From Notospermus geniculatus (taxonomy: Eukaryota; Nemertea; Pilidiophora; Heteronemertea; Lineidae): DNA of 64,000 nt. Below, piece by piece: positions 34,169-45,081 of this stretch. The position numbers and the translations under genes were made by a program. Location: contig NMRB01001380.1 of assembly GCA_002633025.1 (NCBI GenBank), positions 123,828-187,827 on the forward strand, written 5' to 3'. Position 1 is the first letter of the stretch; every line of letters starts with the position of its first letter. Below the pieces are notes generated by a model that saw nothing but the letters and a program-made list of their open reading frames with translations, searched no databases and was not told the DNA's origin.

Positions 34169-36738
34169 TCTTCACCAACAGAGGACACAGTTTGTCCTGT
34201 GTAGTCATGAGCTGGATAGATGAGGAAATCCTCCGGTAGGGACAGGATGTTTTTATGGACGGAGTCATACAGCAGGCCAGGATCACCTGAAAAACAGATT
34301 TTACTTCAAAGATAGAAACCAGGCAAAGGTCATCACAGAGTCAGAGACATCACTAGTTCAGTACAAACCCACTGGACATTTTGGAACTTGCCCACTTACC
34401 TTCTTGGAAGTCCGTCCGTCCACACCCCCTGATCAGGACAGCATCTCCAGTGAACACCATGCCTTTTTCATGCCAAACATATGACATACATCCTGAAAGA
34501 AAAGGGCCAGGCATAATTATGTAGCCACTAGCAACCTTAGATACACCATTTGCTTACACCTTTAATACACTATTTGCAGACACCTTTAATAGCTAGGTAC
34601 TTGTGTACACCTTTGATTTACCATTCCACATACCTTCCACTAGCTTTTGGGCCTTTCACTTCATAACAGTAATGTATCATATTCATCACTCACTACTTTG
34701 TGTTTCACTGTTCTGCCTAATCGTCATCATGTAGCGAGTGGGTAGCCATAATGCACTTTTTGCGCGGCACCCACTCTGTAAACTTGTTAATAATAGATTT
34801 ACCATTAGTATGCCCTGGTGTACTTCTGGCTTCGACTTTGAACTTCCCAAAGTTGATGAGGTCACCCTCCTTTAGGAAAACATCAGCTTTTGCACCACTG
34901 ACTTCTGATATGACACTCCTGCAGCCGGGGATTTTTTTCTTGAGCTCCCCCGTCCCTGTGATGTGATCGGCGTGGACGTGCGTGTTCACTGAAAAGAACA
35001 AATCATAAGTGTGAACAAAAGAAAACAGAGATCACTGGGGAATATAAGAGTGTGAACAAATCAATGTACTACATAATTACTGTGACAAGGACGTGTGATC
35101 ACTAGAAAGAAATCATTCGATGAAACAATAGTGTGAACAGATGAGATGAAATCATTGGATGATTCAATAGTGTGAACAGGTGTTCACAGAGAAATCATTG
35201 GATGATACAATTGTGTGAACAGGTTTTAACTGGAATGGAAAATATGACAGTATTAACAGCATTCATTGACAATTGGTATTCATTGGAAGATAATATTGGT
35301 TGAAGTGAGGGGTCACATGATGAACTACTATATCATCACGTACCCCCTCACTTCATTCATGCAATATTATTATAGAAGTGTAGACACCACAACTGGCGTG
35401 AACATAAAGGGCATGAGCAAATACGAACGATACATGTACATGCAATTGTAACAAGTCATTGAAGATGCAAAATACGATAATTATGATAATTTATGTACTA
35501 TTCATTGGGACAATGAGACAGACATGGGTATGCAATCACATAGTGAATAGCACAATATGCAATTGAGTTGACTTTAATACATGTGAACAGGGAATTCAAT
35601 GAATGCCGGGAATGAATGGAACAGATGAGACAGGCAACTTTGGGGAATATCTGACCATGTCCTAAAATGAGACTAGTTTAGAACAGAAATGACCTGATTA
35701 TGAGGACACATCCTAAAACAGTGTCACATCTCTTTGTAGCTCACGTTTTGACCTCTTGATGAGATCAAGATCAAAATGAAAAAGTAGGCAAAAACATTTG
35801 AACTTTATGACTTTATTTAGAACATAGAATAAGATATGTTAGAGAAAGACATGGAACCAAGATAATCTTCTGAAAATAGAACATGATTACATTCATTCAC
35901 AATATCCAGGTATAGGACGACATTCAAGAATGGTGATGATACATGATATCTATACAGAATGTAATTGGAGAGGCAATAAAGCCTCAAACTTACCTGACCA
36001 AAATATAAATTGATCACATTCACATAGACAGAAGAAGGAAGATATGTTAGTTCCCAAATATACGAGTTTATTGAGAAAATATTGCTAATGCAAATGGATA
36101 AGGAGAAAATGATATGAAAACTTGAGACAATCTGTAAAGAAAATAACTTCATTCAAATCAAAAAGACAATAAAATGATAAACTATAATACATAGTGTTGA
36201 ATCATGTGAATGCAATAAGCATGAAAGCAGCATAATTTTATCTATAGACAAAGACAGTATTGGGTGAATGAACACACAGTACAAACCTGCGTTCTCAGAG
36301 TCACCAGAGAGTTGAACCTAGAACCTCAGAGGTGACAGGTGCTAATGTTTCCACTGTACCACTCTGACAAATGCATGCCACAGGAGATGAAAGCCAAATT
36401 CTTTACCTACCAGCGAATGTCAAGTTAAGTCCAAGCTCCAAGATGACTCTGATGTCCCTGTCAACAGTGTCAATTACAGGATCAATCAAGATGGCTTCTT
36501 TTGTCAATTTGTCGGCTAAGAGATACGTCAAGGTGAAAGACCTGTGCTCTAGAAGCTGAAATTAAAAGTAAAGGTGCATGAGCAAACAGGAATTCAATTA
36601 GTATAAAACATCGTTCTGCCAGAAGGCCTATGTCTTCACCGATTCATGGATTGAAACCAAAGTAAGAAAAATTTGCAGACAGATGACAATACCCACCTGT
36701 CGAAAAACAAAATCACTCTCCTTCGTTTGTTGAGACAT
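34169..36738 (-). CDS. ethe1: Persulfide dioxygenase ETHE1, five exons, 3' end cut off
   Basis: Mitochondrial-type non-heme Fe(II) sulfur dioxygenase of the metallo-beta-lactamase fold, oxidising glutathione persulfide in sulfide catabolism. Exons, in coding order on the minus strand: 36738-36697 ([14 protein letters not shown]), 36555-36411 ([18 protein letters not shown]), 34988-34803 ([16 protein letters not shown]), 34492-34400 ([18 protein letters not shown]) and 34286-34169 ([20 protein letters not shown]). All junctions keep frame with GT-AG. The metal ligands of the family are visible: HVHADH, the His of TPGHT, the Asp of TGDA and the His of YPAHDY. The last exon runs into an N at 34168; beyond it no NPRL-type C-terminus can be found, so roughly the last 60 residues are missing. 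The N-terminal leader is short, and an upstream start on another exon is possible. Confidence 0.93.
34990..35225. repeat. Degenerate tandem repeat in ETHE1 intron 2
   Basis: Three to four diverged units with AAATCATTGGATGAT-CAAT-GTGTGAACAG, clearest at 35108-35222. Confidence 0.65.
35292..35371. repeat. Imperfect inverted repeat in ETHE1 intron 2
   Basis: TAATATTG...GAAGTGAGGGG on the left pairs with CCCCTCACTTC...CAATATTA on the right around ACTACTATA. A small foldback or MITE. Confidence 0.6.
35372..36284. other. ETHE1 intron 2, remaining sequence
   Basis: AT-rich intron with no coding or repeat structure recognised, apart from a SINE-like stretch starting near 36285. Confidence 0.45.
36285..36372 (-). 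mobile_element. tRNA-derived SINE head fragment (family D)
   Basis: On the minus strand it reads GAGTGGTACAGTGGAAACAT...CACCTCTGAGGTTCTAGGTTC, i.e. A-box and B-box positions. The same head is at 51175, 53015 and 53655. Confidence 0.55.
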
Positions 36739-38600
36739 TTCTCGTTTGTTCCAGCAGTTTATCGCCGCGTTTGAATTCCTGCAACTGAATTTGTCGGAAA
36801 GTGTTGGTGGCCACAGTGCACATCTTGTCCCTAATGTCCTCAGCTGTAAGTTGGAACCGAAGGAAAAGCTCCCAAATGTGCAAACTGGTCGGAGGACTCG
36901 TAGAAAGTTGAACGATCTGGAGGCTGAACTCAAAAGCACCATGGTGAGCTGGATGATGAGTATGCACAGGCAAGCAGAAACGATTGTTTGTGATAGAAAT
37001 AGAATAGGCTGAACTGACAATAAATAATCACTCCAATCCAGTCAAACTCAAATCGTGTTGTTTAGGCCTAGCTAACTGTTTCTGCAAGATGATATGACGT
37101 CCGGCGGGATAACAAATAACATTCAATGACAAAACTTATGGTCATTCAAGGACATCTGTCCACACAAACACAGACATGACAGACACAGTCACAGCACTGT
37201 CACTGAGCAGTCCTCATGCGGGATGCGCTGCGGCGGGTGGACAGACAGGAGCTGAAATTGACCTCTTTGATTCGATTTTTTCTCTCAAAACACTGGATAT
37301 TTAAAGAATAAGGTCTGCTCCTTTGGAAATTTCAATCCACTTTGAATGACACTGAATATATACGCCAAATACACCGTTTTATTATGGGTCAAAAACAGAA
37401 TTTTTCGTGATGGAAGTCACATAGCATTTTCGTTGTTGCCGTCGCTGTCGGTCGTGTGATGAACGATTCCACGGGACCCGCTCGACTCTCATGACACAAC
37501 GCTGACAAACTTTCTGCTGTAACATTCGATTACGGATTATTGTCGAATTAAAATACTTACGGTACACTAATGTAATCTTGTTTCACTATTTAAGTGATTA
37601 GTTACATGAAAGGTTTATTTCTAACATTATTTTTGTGGAAAATAGACATTTTAATGGAAAAATGGTTTTCCCGCCGTCTTCAAAACGTGTTTCCAAGGCG
37701 GGGTGGGTATAAATTGCAGATGAAGAGCCATCCTGAGAATCCCAGGGCTTCGCGCTCGCTCACTCGCACTATGCATTAGGGAGGGTACGACCGTAAATGA
37801 CCTGAGATCTCAGGATGATGAAGAGCCGTACTTTCGTTTTTCTTCAAATATTTTTCAATCAGCGTTTCTTCAAGAGTAGAAGCATTGTTAATATATAAAC
37901 ACGGTAGGCCTAAAGCCTACGTGAAAATCGAAATTGGCCGATAAATCACATCTGCCATTTTTAATGGGAGTTTCTGTACATCATCGGCATTGTACCGTCG
38001 TCCAGTAACCGGTCTGATTTCAGATTTTTGCTGCACCCGTAAACATTGCCACGTGCGATGTGTTTTGATTTCGTTTTCACCTCTTCTTTCTGCGTTTTCC
38101 CATCTGTTTTGGTGGCCATTGGCTGATTGGTGGTACGTTCTCTAAGTAATGTAAGACTTGATTCATCAAAGTACCAGTATCGCCATAAAACACCGGTTTT
38201 ATCCACCCACTGATTGATTTTGATGAGATTTGCACAAAAGACTGATTTTGTCAACCACAACACACTGCACCCCCATAGTATTGCATGTGCATGGCTCCAT
38301 CCAGGCCATTCAATGCCATTGCATTGCATGATTGCCAACATGACCCAGCATGGGCACCACAGAAGATGAGCCAAATGATAATAGGGGCCTAATGCCACAA
38401 CCACCCCCCATCCCCAGGCCGGCCAGTGCGCGAGAGGGGCAAGGGTTGGGAACTGCTAGGCCAAAATAGTGCTATTTGGGGGGGGGAGGGGCTGCTATGG
38501 TATTCTAGGAGGATCCCTATTTCTCCCTTCCACCTTATATTATACTTTTTTATAAAACTATTTGAATTTGAATACCCCTCTCATTAATTATTGTTTACAG
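36739..38600. other. Intergenic region between divergent ETHE1 and ANAPC13
   Basis: ETHE1 reads left and ANAPC13 right, so promoters and the ANAPC13 5' non-coding exon(s) should lie here. Neither is identified with confidence. ORFs antisense at 36713-37020 overlap ETHE1 exon 1 and its 5' flank but lack family similarity. Confidence 0.45.
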
Positions 38601-38630
38601 GTCAATTACATCGTCTAATAAGCCACTAAA

Positions 38631-38864
38631 ATGGACAGTGAAGTGATGCGCGACGGCCGACTGATGGACATCGTTGACCAGAAATGGCGAGAAGAAAAGT
38701 TGCCAAAAGAAGATATCGCCGTCCCACAGATGGAATTGCCAGAATTAGAACCAGATAATGGAAATTCTAATGAGACATTACGAGAACAGGAGCAGAAATG
38801 GTCCGATTTGGCGTTGACGTCCTTACTCGATCAGCCTGCAACGACAACTTCTAATTCTACGTAG
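38631..38864 (+). CDS. anapc13: Anaphase-promoting complex subunit 13 (copy 1)
   Basis: 77-residue ortholog of ANAPC13/Swm1, a small subunit that stabilises the TPR-lobe of the APC/C ubiquitin ligase. MDSEVMRDGRLMDIVDQKWR, then KLPKEDIAVP, MELPELEPDNGN and KWSDLALTSLL follow the family pattern along the full length; family members are about 74 residues. The single coding exon is preceded by a splice acceptor TTGTTTACAG ending at 38600, so there is at least one upstream 5' UTR exon. AATAAA follows at 39151. The protein is identical to the copy at 40727 although the DNA differs at synonymous sites, as expected of two alleles under purifying selection. Confidence 0.95.
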   Translation: MDSEVMRDGRLMDIVDQKWREEKLPKEDIAVPQMELPELEPDNGNSNETLREQEQKWSDLALTSLLDQPATTTSNST

Positions 38865-39150
38865 GACGTAATTATGTTGAACGAACATGGACAATAAACT
38901 TGACTCTGTGGGAGCATATTTCATGAATATTCATGGAGTGTTTGGACAAGTAGCTTGAGCAGTGGCACCACTTCCCATGTCAGAGTAATGTCTTGATACT
39001 TGATATTTTAAGATGTCAGTGGTGTCACCTGAGCAGTGGCGATTGAGATTATCCTGCTGCGCTGATATAGACCCTGGTCCTGTGCTGTAAAACCTCAATA
39101 TGAACACTTGTATGTCTTTCATGATGGGTGCTGTAGATATCCTACTCAAT

Positions 39151-39156
39151 AATAAA
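39151..39156 (+). promoter_or_regulatory. ANAPC13 poly(A) signal AATAAA (copy 1)
   Basis: Canonical hexamer about 290 bases after the stop, conserved in copy 2 at 41240. Confidence 0.6.
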
Positions 39157-39268
39157 GCAAAAATCTGAAATAACTAGACCATCGACTTTATTTATTTCGG
39201 TATTGTATACATATTTATAGATTTGTACAGGCACATTGTTTACAAGAATACTTAACTACCATACCTGT

Positions 39269-40566
39269 ACACGGATTGTTGAAAGCAAGTTACCATGGTT
39301 ACGAAACACTGCAACAAACAGGAACGGCCAACTTCCTCATCCCGAGAATATTGGAGGCTTGCTCTTCCTCCATTGGTGCATATGCATGTGCGACGGAGTG
39401 AGAGCACATACAGAACCACCGATTACCTCAGGATGAACTTCCTTGGCAGTGATACAATTCCAAAGAAGACTGGCCATCAGTTCAGTCATCCTGTATATAT
39501 ATAATGTCAATTTGTCACCTTGGATTATACACACACATGTACCATTACACACTGGCAGAATCAAGAGCACATAAACAGGAATGACCGTATTCAAAAAGGG
39601 TGATCATCGCGCGATTAAGATTTAATAGACGAAGTTACACGCATCCAAGTCACAGCCGGATAACTTGACAAATAAGGACTGTTTCGTTGAAGCCTATTCG
39701 GTCTATACATGAAACTGGATTACGTGTCAAAGCATATGCATCTGTACCGAAGAACATTAGATTACAATGCCAAAGGATACTCGGCCTAGGTCTACAAACT
39801 GGATTACTGGTACATGTCAAAATGTCTTCCGACTAGGCCTACATGAAACTTTGTACATGTACTTGATTACATGTACCGGCATACACATATCAAATCAAAG
39901 TAGGCACTGCATGATGTAGACCAGTTCAAACGACTCCCGAGTCCATACAAATTTGGTTGTCCTGTTTGGTCACTAATCTGTGCTACTCCTGCTCCTGTGC
40001 TCCTGACTGAGTTTCTACTATTTACATCAGCGTATATTATGTAAATTCTAATCACATATATTTCTGATTTACATATATAATCGATATAAATAATTACCGG
40101 TAACATACAAAAATATATTTTCACAGACGAGCACAATACAGACATGAATCCATGTAAAAAACTTTGTCTCGGTGTGGACTATGGTTCAAAAATTCAAAAA
40201 TTTCATGAATAATTACCCAGACTTGAAGTTTGATCAGAGATCTTGGAATTCTCGGTTACCTTCTGCAGAGGGCAGAAAATTGTGCTTTGAGTTTGATAAG
40301 AACTAAATGATGTGAGTATGAAAAAAAGGTTATCGGGCTCCAAAAATTATATTTAAGTTCTGTACCTGAACAATCACTTATAGAAACTGACTACTCCTTG
40401 GACCCACACCGCATAAGCCACAATCCGCCATATAATTCAAGGACATTTTCTAAAGTTTGTGAAGCTGTTGTATGTCTTTGCAGGGGTCAAAATTAGCAGT
40501 AGTCCGAGTGCCCGAGACTACCAGAATTTGCGTCGGACAACCAAAGTGTGCCAGGTCGGTAGTCCG
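39269..40566. repeat. 1.3-kb block apparently identical to 41945-43242
   Basis: Constant offset of 2676, with no difference noticed by eye. It ends at the N at 40567, and its partner starts right after the N at 41944. Best read as an unmerged contig overlap. Confidence 0.9.
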
Positions 40567-40567
40567 N
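40567..40567. other. Single N, haplotype join
   Basis: Left side matches up to 43242; right side matches from 38424. Confidence 0.85.
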
Positions 40568-40726
40568 CAGTGTGCGAGAGGGGCAAGGGTTGGGAACTGC
40601 TAGTGCTATTAGGGGGGCTGCTATGGTATTCTAGGAGGATCCCTATTTCTCCCTTCCACCTTATATTATACCCCTCTCATTAATTATTGTTTACAGGTCA
40701 ATTACATCGTCCATTAAGCCACTAAA

Positions 40727-40960
40727 ATGGACAGTGAAGTGATGAGAGACGGTCGACTGATGGACATCGTTGACCAGAAATGGCGAGAAGAGAAGTTACC
40801 AAAAGAAGATATCGCCGTCCCACAGATGGAATTGCCAGAATTAGAACCAGATAATGGAAATTCTAATGAGACATTACGAGAACAGGAGCAGAAATGGTCC
40901 GATTTGGCGTTGACGTCTTTACTCGATCAGCCTGCGACGACGACTTCGAATTCTACGTAG
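40727..40960 (+). CDS. anapc13: Anaphase-promoting complex subunit 13 (copy 2, probably the other allele)
   Basis: Encodes the same 77 residues as 38631-38864, with several synonymous differences (for example ATGAGAGACGGT against ATGCGCGACGGC). The splice acceptor TTTACAG ends at 40696. It lies in a short segment (40568-41943) bounded by single Ns on both sides, so it is more likely the second haplotype than a paralog. Function as for the first copy. Confidence 0.93.
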   Translation: MDSEVMRDGRLMDIVDQKWREEKLPKEDIAVPQMELPELEPDNGNSNETLREQEQKWSDLALTSLLDQPATTTSNST

Positions 40961-41239
40961 GACGTAATTAGGCCTATGTTGAACGAACTTGGCTCTGAGA
41001 GCATATTTCATGAATATTCATGGACTGTTTGGACAAGTAGTGTGAGCAGTGACACCACTCCCCATGTCAGAGTAATGTCTTGATACTTGATATTTTAAGA
41101 TGTCAGTGGTGTCACCTGAGCAGTGGCGATTTGAGATTATCCTCTGCGCTGATATAGGGCCTGGTCCTGTGCTGTAAAACCTCAATATGAACACTTGATG
41201 ATGTCTTTCATGATGGGTGCTGTAGATATCCTACTCAAT

Positions 41240-41245
41240 AATAAA
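41240..41245 (+). promoter_or_regulatory. ANAPC13 poly(A) signal AATAAA (copy 2)
   Basis: Counterpart of 39151-39156. Confidence 0.6.
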
Positions 41246-41629
41246 GCAAAAATCTGAAATAACTAGACCATCGACTTTATTTATTTCGGTATTGTATACA
41301 TATTTATAGATTTGTACAGGCACATTGTTTACAAGAATACTTAACTACCATACCTGTACACGGATTGTTGAAAGCAAGTTACCATGGTTACGAAACACTG
41401 CAACAAACAGGAACGGCCAACTTCCTCATCCCGAGAATATTGGAGGCTTGCTCTCCCTCCGTTGGTGCATATGCACGTGCGACGGAGTGAGAGCACATAC
41501 AGAACCACCGATTACCTCAGGATGAACTTCCTTGGCAGTGATGAAATTCCAAAGGAGACTGGCCATCAGTTCAGTCATCCTGTATATAATGTCAATTTGT
41601 CACCTTGGATTATACACACACATGTACAC

Positions 41630-41943
41630 CTATACGCGTCTTTGGTGCCAACCGAGGACCTACTTCAAATTACCATTTAAACGAGGACCTGCTACTGTCC
41701 ACAGTTAGATAGCATGGTTAAATGTATTATTAAACCAATACATTGACATTTAGAAATCGGGGGGTCCTCAGTTGTAGTCCACTGTTGTGGGTAAAATTTC
41801 ATGTCTGGGTCCACAGTTGATCAGTGAAAAAGAAAATGTGACATTTTGCCGACCAACCGAGGACATTTTCTATTTCACTCAATAACACACCAGCACACTC
41901 TGTATGTGGTTTTTCACTGTTTAAACGAGGATTTACCACCGAG
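41630..41943. other. Haplotype-specific tail with repeated CCGAGGAC words
   Basis: Diverges from 39550 onward. It contains CAACCGAGGAC twice and AAACGAGGA twice. No gene. Confidence 0.45.
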
Positions 41944-41944
41944 N
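41944..41944. other. Single N, haplotype join
   Basis: Right side matches from 39269. Confidence 0.85.
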
Positions 41945-43242
41945 ACACGGATTGTTGAAAGCAAGTTACCATGGTTACGAAACACTGCAACAAACAGGAA
42001 CGGCCAACTTCCTCATCCCGAGAATATTGGAGGCTTGCTCTTCCTCCATTGGTGCATATGCATGTGCGACGGAGTGAGAGCACATACAGAACCACCGATT
42101 ACCTCAGGATGAACTTCCTTGGCAGTGATACAATTCCAAAGAAGACTGGCCATCAGTTCAGTCATCCTGTATATATATAATGTCAATTTGTCACCTTGGA
42201 TTATACACACACATGTACCATTACACACTGGCAGAATCAAGAGCACATAAACAGGAATGACCGTATTCAAAAAGGGTGATCATCGCGCGATTAAGATTTA
42301 ATAGACGAAGTTACACGCATCCAAGTCACAGCCGGATAACTTGACAAATAAGGACTGTTTCGTTGAAGCCTATTCGGTCTATACATGAAACTGGATTACG
42401 TGTCAAAGCATATGCATCTGTACCGAAGAACATTAGATTACAATGCCAAAGGATACTCGGCCTAGGTCTACAAACTGGATTACTGGTACATGTCAAAATG
42501 TCTTCCGACTAGGCCTACATGAAACTTTGTACATGTACTTGATTACATGTACCGGCATACACATATCAAATCAAAGTAGGCACTGCATGATGTAGACCAG
42601 TTCAAACGACTCCCGAGTCCATACAAATTTGGTTGTCCTGTTTGGTCACTAATCTGTGCTACTCCTGCTCCTGTGCTCCTGACTGAGTTTCTACTATTTA
42701 CATCAGCGTATATTATGTAAATTCTAATCACATATATTTCTGATTTACATATATAATCGATATAAATAATTACCGGTAACATACAAAAATATATTTTCAC
42801 AGACGAGCACAATACAGACATGAATCCATGTAAAAAACTTTGTCTCGGTGTGGACTATGGTTCAAAAATTCAAAAATTTCATGAATAATTACCCAGACTT
42901 GAAGTTTGATCAGAGATCTTGGAATTCTCGGTTACCTTCTGCAGAGGGCAGAAAATTGTGCTTTGAGTTTGATAAGAACTAAATGATGTGAGTATGAAAA
43001 AAAGGTTATCGGGCTCCAAAAATTATATTTAAGTTCTGTACCTGAACAATCACTTATAGAAACTGACTACTCCTTGGACCCACACCGCATAAGCCACAAT
43101 CCGCCATATAATTCAAGGACATTTTCTAAAGTTTGTGAAGCTGTTGTATGTCTTTGCAGGGGTCAAAATTAGCAGTAGTCCGAGTGCCCGAGACTACCAG
43201 AATTTGCGTCGGACAACCAAAGTGTGCCAGGTCGGTAGTCCG
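41945..43242. repeat. 1.3-kb block, second occurrence
   Basis: Counterpart of 39269-40566. After 43242 this contig reads on into the FG-GAP gene region, so it is the true continuation of the 39-40 kb sequence. Confidence 0.9.
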
Positions 43243-43390
43243 TCGGGCTACCATGAAAATCTGAATATTCTAATTCCTTTATTAAACTAAAACAGGCAGG
43301 ACTACCAAAAATGTAGCAGGATTACCAAAGGCGAAAAGAGTGATTGTCCTACGGACTACCATGCAAAATTCCTTAAGTTAGACCCCTGCT

Positions 43391-43512
43391 GGCCCATATT
43401 TTAGAATGCTCCTCAACGTAAAGGAGTTCCTCAAGGCTTGTTCTCAACAGGAGAACAACAGCCTTGAGGAACTCCTAACCTTTACGTTGAGGAGCATTCT
43501 AAAATACGGGCC
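43391..43512. mobile_element. Foldback MITE with GGCCCATATTTT ends
   Basis: Inverted arms of about 55 nt (GAATGCTCCTCAACGTAAAGG and its inverse) around CTCAACAGGAG. Terminal word shared with 27956. The other haplotype copy begins inside this hairpin, at 57042. Confidence 0.8.
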
Positions 43513-45081
43513 TGTGAGTATCTTTCCCTGACAAGCGTTCCTTCCTCAGAGCGTAGTTCAAAGGGCAAAGTGATCGCCTTGATATGTTAAGATGGTCCAT
43601 AAGTTGACTGGTCTTGTCTTCCATTCCTATTGCTTCAGCATGATGAAAGGCTACAGAACCAGTCAACTTCCAGACAACCCACAAATCCTAAAGAGGGGTC
43701 AAGAGGGAAGCCAAATAATCACAAACTGTTGGTAGAGTGCTCACCAAGATTGTCAGGCCTACCTCTGAATTGCACAGACAAATATCATGATTATACTGAG
43801 TAACATAATTTTTCAGCACAAGACAAAAACAACAATGCACCACGTCGGAAAGAAACTCAACAAATATTGCATGATTTACGTAAATTGTGACCCGCTGTAG
43901 CAAAACTAGGCGCATGTCGCAACCGAGGAAATGGTTACGGACTTACAACACAATAGCTGAAATGTACGTCTCTGCAGGTTGACAATAGTAGTGGACAGCA
44001 GTGATAATAGTTGAGTAAACTGATGACCAGTGATGATCACCTGCGACAAGTGCCTGCTTTTGCTGGAGCGGGGTCACAATTTATAAATGCATCGAGTATA
44101 ACTCAAATGGATATTGGTACCGGTATATGAATTGTTAATTAAATATTTGTATATTTAGTAATAATAGTAGTATTCGCGGGAGGAATATCTGTTTGTACAG
44201 TTATAGATAAATAAGAATATGGTGTCATAATGACTGGATAAAATTGATAACACACAACTCCAATATCCCAACACAGCAGCCCCAACAATGGCCTCCCCGC
44301 CTGCCCCACCCAACTGACTAGCAAGAGAAACCATCAGCTTAACAGGTCAATCTTGAATACCAATATTGCACGTGTGAAAACATTCTCCTGATTGTATATT
44401 AGAATCAAAAATAAATGCTATAATGCAACAGACTTCACAAGAAAACTGAAATGGTATGAGTGTGATATAATCAGGCCATTAAATAACATGTACTTATAAA
44501 GGCCTACATGTCTTTGTTCAAATTATTGATATGATGCTTTGTTCACAAGCCATATTACTCCCCTCTCTTCCTCAAATGAGGCCAATCTGTTATGGATTTC
44601 ATTTTCTGCAGATACAGTTGGGCAATCTTCAGTTATACCCAACCTTCGGCAGTGTCATTCGATATCTGGCAATAATGTACCATGATTTGGTACTGGACTA
44701 TTCAGTTCTAGAAAACAAGTCTTATTTCCTGATTTGGGGTCGGTGAAATTGGAAGTGGGCACTACAAAACAAAAAGTTAGAAAGGGTTGGGCCCTGATAA
44801 GATGCTCCACACAGACTCTAGGAACTTTATTCAAAAAAGTTCCCCAAGGCTTGCCAATCCACAAGCTGACTGGTACCATTTCCACCCCTATGGTTAAGCA
44901 TGGTGAAGGGATGGGAAACCAGTCTGTTAACGAACCCTAAAGTCCTAGGGAGGGTTTCTGAATAAAGTCCGCTTACTTGTCCTCTGGTATCTTATGCAGG
45001 ATATTCTATCACATGAAAATACCATCAACTTCTCATTTCATTTGACATGGAATCTCAAATTCTCTCACCCCACGTCACCTA

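Larger units (their letters stand above)
38424..39560. repeat. ANAPC13-containing segment, haplotype 1
   Basis: Matches 40568-41629 with scattered substitutions and short indels in non-coding parts. The match starts exactly after the N at 40567. Confidence 0.9.

Noticed and set aside
35817-36152. 111-residue minus-strand ORF rich in Ile/Ser/Tyr
   Set aside because: AT-rich ETHE1 intron sequence; composition explains the hydrophobicity.
36713-37020. Longer N-terminus for ETHE1
   Set aside because: The in-frame upstream sequence has no mitochondrial-leader or family similarity I can defend; the ATG at 36738 is kept, with the caveat noted.
38424-41943. Tandem ANAPC13 gene family
   Set aside because: Copies are bounded by join Ns and flanked by an apparently identical 1.3 kb overlap; allelic duplication is simpler.
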